From Candidatus Coatesiibacteriota bacterium (lineage in GTDB: Bacteria > RBG-13-66-14): a stretch of DNA of 10,961 bases. The position numbers and the translations under genes are program-made. Under the pieces are notes generated by a model. It was not told the origin of the DNA. It was given only the letters and a program-made list of their open reading frames with translations, and did no database searches. Positions 1 through 8,500 of the stretch are shown piece by piece. Where the stretch lies: positions 1 through 10,961 of the forward strand of contig WJMB01000008.1 in the NCBI GenBank assembly GCA_014728185.1, written 5' to 3'. Numbering within the stretch: the first letter of the stretch is position 1; every line of letters begins with the position of its first letter.

Positions 1-2
1 CC

Positions 3-491
3 CACCGGCCAAGATATACAAAGCTATCTAAAGAAAAGCATAAAGAGATAGCTCGCTTATTTTGGCTGAGCGTTCCCGCGGCAGCCGCGGCGAGAGCTGT
101 CGGCCTGTCCGCGAAAACAGTATCCAAATGGTACAATCGACTAAGGGAGCGCATCGCCGCCGATCGCGAGGCCGAGCTGGAGAAGCTCGAGGTGGAATAG
201 ATCGTCTACTCCGGCGGCTGGAAAGCCTATAACAAGCTCTCGCTCAATGGTTTCCACCACAGGCGCATCAACCACGACATTACCCTTGTCGACGGCAAGG
301 TGCATATCAACGGCCTAGAGAGCTTCCAGGGCTACGCCAAACGCCGCCTCAAAGCCTATCACGGTGGGTTCAAACGCAACTTCAGGCTCTTTATCAGAGA
401 AAGGTCGTTCCGATTCAACCACAGAAACGATGAAAACACGCTCGACTACCTGCAGGATGCACTGCTCAATTGGTCCGATCAGGTTACATGA
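3..491 (+). pseudogene. Internally deleted IS1595/ISXO2-family transposase relic
   Basis: The frame starting at base 3 is open from the window edge and encodes a helix-turn-helix-like N-terminal segment (ARAVGLSAKTVSKWYNRLRE) typical of IS1595-type transposases. It reaches a TAG at 198-200. The same frame then resumes at 201 with the C-terminal catalytic region: VYSGGWKAY, then VHINGLESFQGYAKRR, then FRFNHR, ending at TGA 489-491. In the family, the region between these parts carries a first catalytic aspartate in a DESYFG-like motif and a glycine-rich stretch. That segment is missing, so the two halves abut. The second catalytic aspartate, expected in YSDGW, is glycine here (codon 213-215), while the glutamate at 318-320 remains. 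A GTG at 300 could start a 63-residue fragment, but nothing suggests it is used. The protein cannot be active as a DDE transposase. The left end of the element lies outside the window, and no paired terminal repeats can be shown. The family call is from recalled motifs and is fairly secure. Confidence 0.8.
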
Positions 492-900
492 TGCCTAGTG
501 CTTTATAGGTCAAGGCATACTGGAGGGTGTTCATACTGAACCAGGCTGATGGGGGGCGGTTCGCCAAGTCTCCATCGACACCGCCCACGCCATCAACGTG
601 AGGGGGATTATCACTGGAAGAAGGGCCAACATCCGGGGCTAGCGAGCGTTTCCGTCCGTCGGGAACGCTCTGTCACCCAAGTTGACGGCCCTGATTCCCG
701 TGATATTCCCGGCCCCACTGCCGAACCGGATGAGATCGAGAATACATTGCCGTTTCCGGCCTGACCGACAGCGGGCCGGCGGATCCTGTTGAACAGCGCC
801 CGCCCATGCTGGTCGAAGGAGAATGCAAAGACAGCCTGACTGGCAGGCCGCGACGATGAGGGCAAAGCTTGGTGATTGTAACACGGCGGCGCCGTTTTCA
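492..900. other. Non-coding interval between transposase relic and receiver-kinase gene
   Basis: I see no convincing gene here. The short open frames have low-complexity, arginine- and proline-rich translations with no recognisable motif. The first 50 bases probably hold the right end of the decayed insertion sequence, but its partner end is not in the window. A stem-loop lies at 644-670, and a weaker interrupted hairpin at 778-804 (GGCGG/CCGCC outside, CTGT/ACAG inside). The 3' end of the minus-strand gene's transcript must fall somewhere here or further left, but no stem followed by a T-tract is present on that strand. Confidence 0.6.
644..670 (-). terminator. Stem-loop downstream of receiver-kinase gene, possible 3'-end structure
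   Basis: The arms are GAGCGTTTCC (644-653) and GGGAACGCTC (661-670). They pair over ten positions with one G-T wobble, around a seven-base loop. On the minus strand this lies about 230 bases beyond the stop of the receiver-kinase gene. No T-tract follows on either strand, so it is not a canonical intrinsic terminator. It could be an RNA 3'-end stabiliser or a relic of the insertion sequence. The pairing is seen directly; the role is a guess. Confidence 0.3.
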
Positions 901-2055
901 TCAGGCCGGAGCGGGTGGGCGGCCGTCGTCGCCGTTGGCTTCCCCGTCGTTCTGCGCGGGGTGGCGCGGCAGGTGGACGGTGAAGCTGGCGCCCTCGCCC
1001 AGGGTGCTTTCCACGTCGATCGTTCCCTGGTGGAGATCAACGATGCTCTTGGTGATGAACAGCCCCAGACCGGTGCCCTCGACCTTGCGATCTACGCGGG
1101 AGTACTTCTCGAAGATGCTCTGTTGCTTCTCGGGCTCGATGCCCGGTCCGGAGTCGCTGACGCTGAACCAGATCCAGTCATCGTCATAGCCGCTGGTGAT
1201 GCCGATGTGCCCGCCCAGGGGGGTGAACTTGATGGCGTTGGAGAGCAGGTTGTTGACCACGCGCTCGATCTGCAGCGGGTCGCACTCCACGGAGGGAATG
1301 TCCGAATCCAGTCCGAGCTCCAGCTTGATCTTCTTGATCTCCATCTGGGCCTGGACGCTGTCGGCCAGGTGTTGCAGCAGGTTGTTGAGCTTCAGGCTCT
1401 GCTTCTCCAGCTTTAGCCCCTCGGCGGAGATCTTGTTGACCACCAGGAAGTCGTTGATCAGGTCCAGCAGGCGCTCGGCGTTGGTGTTGATCCCCTTGAG
1501 TGGTGGTTGCATCGCCTCGACGACCTCGCCGTAGGCCCCGGAGAGCAGCAGCGAGCAATAGCCGATGATCGAGGTCAGCGGGTTCTTCAGGTCGTGGGTG
1601 ATCATCGAGATGAACTCGTCGTTGAGCCGCTGGATGCGCAGCTTGTCGAGGGCCTTCTCGACGGTCAGCTTGAAGATGTCGAAATCGAAGGGCTTGGTGA
1701 GGTAGTCGTAGGCACCGCCGCGCAGGGCCTCGATGGAGGAGCGCATCGACGAGTAGCCGGTGATGACGATGACCAGGGTCTGGGGCAGGTTGCGGCGGAC
1801 GTAGGAGAGTACCTCGAAGCCGTCGACCTTGGGCATCATCAGATCGACGATAACCAGGGAGAAGCGCTGCTCCTTGAGGATCTCGATACCCTCGGCGCCG
1901 TCGCCGGCGGTAACGACCCGGTAGCCTTCTTTCTCGAGAAGGATGCGGATCGATTCGCACATCCGGCGCTCGTCGTCGATGACCAGGATGCGCTCCACCG
2001 TCGGCGCCACGCGCCGCACACGCTTGTTGTAGGTCTGTTGTACATCCATCGACAT
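901..2055 (-). CDS. Receiver-HisKA-HATPase hybrid sensor kinase (REC first)
   Basis: This 384-residue soluble protein has an N-terminal receiver domain joined to a histidine kinase core, so it can both accept phosphate and autophosphorylate. The receiver (about 22-135) has the acidic pair D27/D28, phospho-acceptor D71 in VIVDLMMPKVDGF, T99 in VITGYSS and K121 in LTKPF. HisKA (about 144-210) has H154 in HDLKNPLTS (codon 1594-1596). The HATPase (about 255-365) has an N box (VVNNLLSNAIKF), DSGPGI and KVEGTGLGLFITK. All key residues are present. The last ~20 residues are a polar, proline-rich tail. There is no signal peptide, membrane segment, PAS domain or DNA-binding domain. I chose ATG 2055: the frame is open up to ATG 2202, but the extra 49 residues are basic, proline/serine-rich and unlike a domain, and a GAGG sits 13 bases upstream of 2055, with ATG 2049 as the alternative. 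It follows the giant kinase on the same strand after 544 bases, so it may be that kinase's phosphate acceptor, but it could have its own promoter. Domain calls are secure; the partner is inferred. Confidence 0.93.
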   Translation of the reverse strand: MSMDVQQTYNKRVRRVAPTVERILVIDDERRMCESIRILLEKEGYRVVTAGDGAEGIEILKEQRFSLVIVDLMMPKVDGFEVLSYVRRNLPQTLVIVITGYSSMRSSIEALRGGAYDYLTKPFDFDIFKLTVEKALDKLRIQRLNDEFISMITHDLKNPLTSIIGYCSLLLSGAYGEVVEAMQPPLKGINTNAERLLDLINDFLVVNKISAEGLKLEKQSLKLNNLLQHLADSVQAQMEIKKIKLELGLDSDIPSVECDPLQIERVVNNLLSNAIKFTPLGGHIGITSGYDDDWIWFSVSDSGPGIEPEKQQSIFEKYSRVDRKVEGTGLGLFITKSIVDLHQGTIDVESTLGEGASFTVHLPRHPAQNDGEANGDDGRPPAPA

Positions 2056-2207
2056 CGCCGTCGGTTCGCCTCGTTTTTTATTGCACCTGTTGGGCCGGCT
2101 GGAGGATCGGCCGGAGGGTTGTGACCCATCGTTGAAGGGCTGCCGTGGACCGAGACCGGATCTGCTTCGCCAAGTCCGGGGAGGGTATCCCGCCACACCC
2201 ATGCTAC

Positions 2208-2260
2208 GTCATCTTTCAACCTTTGAACATTAACAAGTATAGACGAAAGATGACAAGGTT
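2208..2260. repeat. Dyad with permuted arms spanning the promoter-like patch
   Basis: GTCATCTTTC (2208-2217) and its exact reverse complement GAAAGATGAC (2245-2254) form a perfect 10-base inverted repeat. Directly after each arm comes a second complementary pair, AACCTT (2218-2223) and AAGGTT (2255-2260). The order is A-B-A'-B', so the two pairings cross rather than nest. The arms flank or overlap the candidate -35 and -10 hexamers. This suits a protein-binding operator or two mutually exclusive hairpins. The repeats are seen directly; the function is inferred. Confidence 0.5.
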
Positions 2261-2264
2261 AAAA
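2236..2264 (-). promoter_or_regulatory. Candidate sigma-70-type promoter for the receiver-kinase gene
   Basis: On the minus strand, TATACT (2241 to 2236) is a good -10 match. It lies 17 bases downstream of TTTTAA (2264 to 2259), a poor -35. An overlapping alternative pairs TTGTCA (2256 to 2251, a good -35) with TTAATG (2233 to 2228, a poor -10), again with 17-base spacing. Neither has two good hexamers. The patch is the most AT-rich part of the gap, points towards the receiver-kinase gene, and would give a leader of roughly 170 bases. Confidence 0.35.
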
Positions 2265-2599
2265 GTGCGCTTCATTGTGAGCGGCCCGCCGGTGAGGTTG
2301 GATAATCTCACTTGATGCTTCAAGGTCGCCGCCGGCGGCTGTCTTCGGCCGGGCCGATAAAGGATGATAGCCCGAGGCCCGTCAACGGGGCGGCTGTAAG
2401 CAATCAGTTATTCTCGATGAGCTGGCCGGCGGGGTTGTCTCAGTCAGCCAAGGTGCTAGCCGCACCTCGCACCCCGCTCGCCGTTCTGCAAGCTGATGCG
2501 GCTCTCTGGATTATCGAAGTCGGTCCAGGTTCCGCCTGTGCAGCGTCCTCGATTAGCCCGGTTCGGGGGGCAAGTTGTAGCCGGAGCGGTGATCCGGGG

Positions 2600-5500
2600 C
2601 TAGTAATCCTCGGAATCGGCGGGTCCTCCGGACGCCGGCAGGGTGATGGTGAAGGTTGTTCCCTCGCCCGGGGTGCTCTCGACTTTGATGTCGCCGTCGA
2701 AGTTGTGGATGATGCCGTAGCTGACCGAGAGACCCAGGCCGGTGCCCTTGCGGCCCTTGGTGGTGAAGAAGGGGTCGAAGATGTAGGGCAGGTGCTCGCG
2801 GTCGATACCCACGCCGGTGTCGGCGATCTTCACCAGTACGCGGTCGCCCTGGACCTGGCTGGTCAGGCTGAGCACCCCGCCCTCGGGCATGGCGTCCTGG
2901 GCGTTGGTGACCATGTTGAGCATTATCTGGCGGAACTGGTCCGGCGAGACCATCACCAGGGACAACTGGGGGTCCAGGTCTTTCTCGACGCGGATGTCGC
3001 GTCGCTCGAGCTGGATACCGACCAGCAGCAGCAGGTCTTCGATGAGGCGGTTGAGGTTGGTGGAGCTGACGTTGGTGCTCTCGGGGCGGTAGAAGTCCAG
3101 CAGCCCCTTGATGATGCGGGCGATGCGCTGGATCTCCTCCTCGATGATGCCCAGCAGGCGGTAGTTATCGCCCTGCTCGTCGAAGTCCATCTTGGCGATC
3201 TGCAGATAGTTCTTGATAACGCCCAAGGGGTTGTTGACTTCGTGGGCGATGCTGGCGGCCAACTTGCCGGTGGCGGCCAGCTTCTCCGACTGCAGCAGGG
3301 CCTTGCGCAGGTTTTCGATCTCCCGGGTGTCGCGGCCGATGCCCACCGAGCCGATGAAGCGGCCCTGGTGGTCAAGGATCGGCGAGAGGGACAGCTCGAC
3401 GGAGATCGGCGAGCCGCCGCGGCTGCGCACGTTGACCTGGGTGACGATGGTGCCGTGGCCCTGCATCATCCGGTGGGTCATCTCCTCGACCAGGGGCAGG
3501 TCCTTCTGGTAGTAGAGCATACCGATCGGCTCGCCGAGGAGTTCCTCCTCGGTGTAGCCCAGGGACTCGGCGGCGGTGCGGTTGATGATCTCCAGGCGTC
3601 CCTCGGCGTCGCAGACGGTGATGAACTCGCCCGAGGAGTCGATGACGTCGCGCAGGTAGCGCCGGGCCGTGGAGAGCTGCTCGGTCTTGGCGGCGACCTC
3701 GCGCTCCAGGTCGGCGCGGTAGTTGGCCATGGCCTCCTCGGCCCGCTTGCGCTCGGTGATGTCGTTGACCAGGGCGATCATGTACTGGACGGAGCCTTCG
3801 CGGTTGATGAAGTCGATGGTGAACTCGACGGGGATCGATCGGCCGTCCTTGGCGGCCATCATCAGCTCGGTGGGCTTGCCGCTGAATAGCGAGAACTTCT
3901 CGCGGTAACTCTGGGTGTCCAGGGTGCGGCCCAGAAGGTCGCCCATTCCCGTCTCTTCATCCCCCTCGACGGCTTGGGCCGGGGTGACGATCATGTCGTA
4001 GAAGCGGCGTCCCTCGAGTTCGCCCTCCTCGTAACCCAGGATCTGGGAGAGGGCCGGGTTGACGATGGTCAGCTCGCCGGCGCGATTGGTCAGGCAGATG
4101 CCGATGGGCGACTTGTTCCAGATCGAGCGGTAGCGCTGCTCGCTTTCGGCCAAGGCCTCCTCGGCGCGGCGCCGCTCGGTGACGTCGACCAGGTTGCCCA
4201 GCACGGCGGTTTCGCCCTCCAGGGTGATCTGCCGCACACGGACGTCGACGGTGCGGATCTCGCCGCTCTTGCGGCGGATGTGCAGGGAGTACTCGCGGGG
4301 TTGGTCCTCGCCGCGGTTCGCGGCCTCACTGCGCCGGGCGACGAACTCCCGGTCCTGTTCGACTACCAGTTCGAAGGGGTCGAGTTCCAGGAGTTCCTCA
4401 CGGCTGTAGCCGGTGATGTGCTCCATCTGCGCGTTGACGAAGAGGTAACGATCATTGGAGATGATGTAGACGCCGACCATCGCCTCCTCGGTGAAGGCGC
4501 GGTAGCGTTCCTCGCTTTCACGCAGGGCCTCCAGGGCCTGCTGGCGCTTGGTGATGTCGATGGCGGTGCCGATGAACCAGCGCACCTCGCCGTCGGGGTT
4601 GGGCAGGGGGATCAGGCGGATGTCGAAGTGTCGTCGACCGGCGCCTTTGCCGAAAGCCAGCTCGTAGGTGTGGACCTCGCCGTCGCGGATATGCTCGAAG
4701 CGCCTGCGCATACCCTCGACCTGGGCCTCGGTGGCGATATCGACGATGCGCCGGCCGTTGTAGTGCTCGGGATCCTTGCCCTCCACGGCGGCGAAGGGGC
4801 GGTTGACCTGCTCGTAGTAGAGGAAGCCCTCGTCGTCCAGGCGCATGCTCCAGAGCATGATGTCCATGTTGTCGAAGATGGCCTGGACCTCGCGGCGATG
4901 GCGATCGCGCTCGGCCTCGGCCCGACGCTGGTCGGTGATGTCGAGCTGGCGGCCCCAGATGCGTACCAGGTGGTCACCGATGATCTCGCCGAACATGCTG
5001 GCGATGTACCAGCGCAGCTCACCTTCGCGCTCCTCGCTGAAGACCTGGTTGTCGAGGCGGCAGTCGTTGGCGACGAAGCGCTTCAATTGGCGCAGCAGGG
5101 CCGCCGGGTCGCTGAGGTTGTCGCGCCAGGTGCCGCCCAGGAGCTCCTCGCGGGAGCGCTGCTGCATCTCGGCCAGGGCCTGGTTGCACTCGACGCAGAT
5201 CCCGGTGAGGAGGGATTCCACGCCTTCCTCGGTCAGTTCGTCGACTCTCAGCGGCGGGATCTCGTAACACCAGACCCCCTCGGAGATGTGCTCGACGTAG
5301 TAGCGGGAGCGGCGCTCGGCGATCTCCCGGGTGCGCTCCAGCTCACCGGAGTAGAGGGCGAAGGCCAGGTCGACGGCCAGCTCGGCCAGCAGGGTGCGCT
5401 CCTCGTCGTCGGGACGCCGCTCGCCGCGCACGCCGACGGCCAGGTAGCCGAAGGTCCGTTTCTCGTACTCCAGCGGCACCGCCACGTACCCCCCCTGGTC

Positions 5501-8500
5501 GGTGTCGCAGTGATGACAACCGGAGCATTCATCGACGACGATTTCGTTTCCGCCTTCCATCGTTTTTCTGATGCAGCGCGGCAGCTCCTTGTCTCGCAGT
5601 GATGAACCCTTCTCGGCGTCGATCTCTCCGGGACCGCGATAGGTCATCTGAACGGGCCGTTTCGCATCGTCGGTCAGCACGATCCAGGCGCCGTCATAGT
5701 GGCTGTGGGTCAGGTTATCGCAGGCCCCCTGGATCAGGCGCAGCGGGTCCTTCTCCACGGTGATGAGCTGGTTGATGTCGCGGATGGCGCGCAGGGTCGA
5801 GTTGAGCTGGCGGATACGCTCCCGGGCCGCCCGGCGCTCGGTGATGTCGCGGATGAGCACCAGGTCGGCCTTCTGGCCCATGTAGGTGATGGTCCCGGCG
5901 TTGAGCTCCAGGGGGATGCGCCGGCCGCTCTTGGTGACGCCCTCGATCTCGTAGATCCCGGGGACGTCCTCTTCGCGCATCCGCCGGGTGTAGTGGTCGG
6001 CGACGGTTTCGAGGAACTCCGGGGCGATGTAACGGGTGAACTCGGTGCCCAGGATTTCCTCGCGAGTGTAGCCGGCCATCCGCTCCATGGCCGTGTTGGC
6101 GAACTTGACCACCCCGTCCTGGATAATCAGCACCCCGTCGGTGGCCTGCTCGACCAGCGTGCGGTGCTTCTCCTCACTCTCGGCCAGGGCCTTGAGATTG
6201 CTGGCCCGCAGCAGGGCCACCGCGGAGAGACGGGCGAAGATGCGCAGTTTGTCCAGATCCTCGTCATTGTAGACTCGACGTAGTTGGCCCACGGTCAACA
6301 CGCCCAGCAGTTTGTCGCCGTCGGTTATCGGCTCGGCGATGACCGACTGGATGTTGTCGGTGTTGGTGTTGGTGCCGTTGATGTAGCTGACCCGACGCTC
6401 GGGATCGTTGTAGTTGGCGTAATCTCCGCGGCGCTCCAGGGCCACGCGCCCGGCCAGGCCCTCGCCGAGCTCGAGACGGAACTCGTAGATCTTCTCCGGC
6501 TCGCCTGGTTTTTCGCTGTAGGCGTCGGTGTGGATCGGCCGCAGCACCTGATCGTCCTCGTCGAAGATGTAGCAGATGTAGAACAGCGACTCCAGCATGT
6601 GGGTGGCGTTGGCGCCGATGGTGGCCAGCACCTCGGTCAGGTTGTCGTTGTCGGCCAGAGTCAGCGTGGTCTCGTAGAGCCGGCGGTAGACCTGCTCGCT
6701 GTCGGCCAGGGCCGTGAGGTATTCGTTGCGCTTGACGGCGATGGCCGCCAGGCGGGCGAAGACGCGGAGCTGGTTCAGGTCTTCGTCGTTATAGCGTCGA
6801 TCGAAGACGCCGCAACTTATCACGCCCAGCAGGTTGTCGCCGTCGACGACGGGCTCGGCCAGGATGCTCTGCTTATCGTCGTCCTCGGGCGGCGTGCCGT
6901 CCACGTGTTTCATCGGGCGCTCTTCGTCGTCGAAGTTGCTGTAGCCGCCGCGGCGCCGTTGGGCCACCAGCCCGGCGAAGCCCTCGCCCGGCTTGAGCCG
7001 GAAGCCCAGCAGCTCCTCGCGGGATTCCGGGGTGGAAACCTCCAGCACGACGAGTTCGTCGCGGTGCTCGTCGTAGCGGAAGAACATGCAGAAGCGGGAG
7101 TCCAGGGTCTGTTTTGCCTGGGCGCAGATGGCGGCGGCGGCGGGCTGCAGCTCGGTTTCATCGGCCAGGACCAGGGTGGTGTCGTAGAGACGCCGGTAGG
7201 TCTCCTCGCCGGCGGCCAGCGCCGCCAGATAGCGGGCGCGCTTGATGGCGATCTCGGCCTGACGGGTGAAGATCTTCAGCCGCTCCAGGTCGTCGTCGGT
7301 GAAGATGCGGTCCGGGGCGATCAGGGTCATCACCCCCAACAGCTCCTCTTCGTCCATGATCGGCACCGAGATCAGCGAGTTGTGCGGCGTGTGGTTGGCG
7401 GTGTCCGGGATGGTGGCGATGGGTCGTCGCCCCTCGTTGTAGTTCGAGTAGGCCGCCTTGCGTTGTCGGGCCACCAGGCCTGTCAGGCCCATGTCCAGGG
7501 GGACCTCGAAGCCCAGGACCTCTTCGCGCTCCACGGGCTCGTTGGTGTAGAGGGGCACCAACACCCGGCGCTCGGCGTCGAAGCGGTAGAAGATGCAGAC
7601 CGCGGCGTCGATCAGCCGGGAGGCCTGCTCACTGATCACCTCGATGGACTGGACCAGCTCCTCGGTGTCGGCCAGGGCCAGGGTGGTTTCGTAGACGCGG
7701 CGGTAAGTCTCCTCGCTCTCGCTGAGCGCCTCGGTGTTCTCGGCTCGTTTGGCGGCGATGGCGGCCATGCGGGCGAACAGCCGGATCACCTCGCGGTCCT
7801 GTTCGTCGAACCGCTCCTCGATCTTGTGCAGCAGCATGGCGCCCAGACATTCCCGCCCGTGGAAGACCGGCTCGACGATCAGCGAGCTGTCCGCTGATTC
7901 GGTCTCGTCGAGGCCGGGCAGGGGGCGCAGTTCGGCGGGTTTGGTATCGTCCTGGTTATAGACGCCGCCGCCGCCCTGCCTGAGGCAGCGCTTCACCAGC
8001 GCATCGCCCAGGACTATCGTGTAATCCGCCAGCTTCTCCCGGGAGTCCTCATGGCTGGTCTCCAGGGGGCGCAGCCGGTGGGGGTCTGTATGGTAACGGT
8101 AGTAGGTGCAGGCGTCGGCCTCCAACAGCGTGGCGGCTCGCCGCACCAGGATGCCCAGGATTTCACCCAGCTCGGTGCGGTCGGCCAGGTCCATCATCGT
8201 CTCGTAGAGCACCCGGTAGGTGTTCTCCGAGTCGGCCAGGGCCTGCAGGTTGTCGGCGCGTTTTACGGCGATGGAGACCATGCGGGCGAAGATGCGCAGG
8301 ATATCCTGATCGCGGTCGTCGAACCCCGTGTGCAGTTTGCTCAGCGTCAGCACGCCCACGACACGGTTTCCGTCCTTGATCGGCTCGCAGATCAGCGATT
8401 CGTATTCGTCCATCTTCGAGGACGTCCCCGGGATCTGCCTGATCACCGAGCGGTCGCTGTCATCGCTGTTGACGTAAGAGCCCTCGCCGGTTAGGGCGGT

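Larger units (their letters stand above)
2056..2599. other. Long intergenic region between the two kinase genes
   Basis: These 544 bases separate the stop of the giant kinase (2600-2602) from the chosen start of the receiver-kinase gene. The part nearest 2055 (to about 2200) stays open in the receiver-kinase frame, but its translation looks non-coding and is best read as leader. Bases 2203-2270 are clearly AT-richer than the surroundings and hold promoter-like hexamers and a dyad. Bases 2277-2311 carry evenly spaced GTGAG/CTCAC words. Bases 2328-2339 are a 12-base GC palindrome (GCCGCCGGCGGC). I see no gene and no T-tract terminator between 2340 and 2599. A small CCGGA/TCCGG hairpin lies directly after the giant kinase's stop. 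Confidence 0.6.

Noticed and set aside
549..764. Small plus-strand frame of 71 codons
   Set aside because: Arginine/histidine/proline-rich translation typical of random GC-rich DNA; overlaps the stem-loop and has no recognisable relative.
883..895. Short hairpin ACGGC-GGC-GCCGT followed by TTTT on the plus strand, as a terminator
   Set aside because: The stem is only five pairs, it points the wrong way for the minus-strand gene, and no plus-strand gene ends there.
823..2124. Plus-strand open frames opposite the receiver-kinase gene (823-1416 and 1507-2124)
   Set aside because: Mirror frames of a gene with complete REC, HisKA and HATPase motifs; translations carry no motif.
2056..2202. N-terminal extension of the receiver-kinase to ATG 2202
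   Set aside because: The 49 added residues are basic and proline/serine-rich, with no domain; a ribosome-binding-like GAGG near 2055 and the domain start favour the shorter protein.
2208..2260. Classical RNA pseudoknot from the crossed dyad
   Set aside because: Both crossing loops would have zero length, which cannot span a ten-pair stem; also, a start near 2229 would leave one arm out of the transcript.
2312..3889. Plus-strand open frame of 525 codons opposite the end of the giant kinase
   Set aside because: Its translation is a V/D/L/G/A-rich string with no motif, antisense to a well-recognised PAS-HisKA-HATPase region; this is the usual mirror effect of GC-rich codon bias.
5507..5527. 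CxxCH within CSGCHHC as a c-type haem site
   Set aside because: Covalent haem c attachment occurs outside the cytoplasm, and this kinase has no visible export or membrane signal; a metal or redox role is more plausible.
3974..5602. Plus-strand open frame of 542 codons
   Set aside because: Antisense to clear PAS modules, low-complexity composition, no recognisable domain.
6284..7897. Plus-strand open frame of 537 codons
   Set aside because: Antisense to the tandem GAF array; its apparent internal repetition simply mirrors the GAF repeats.
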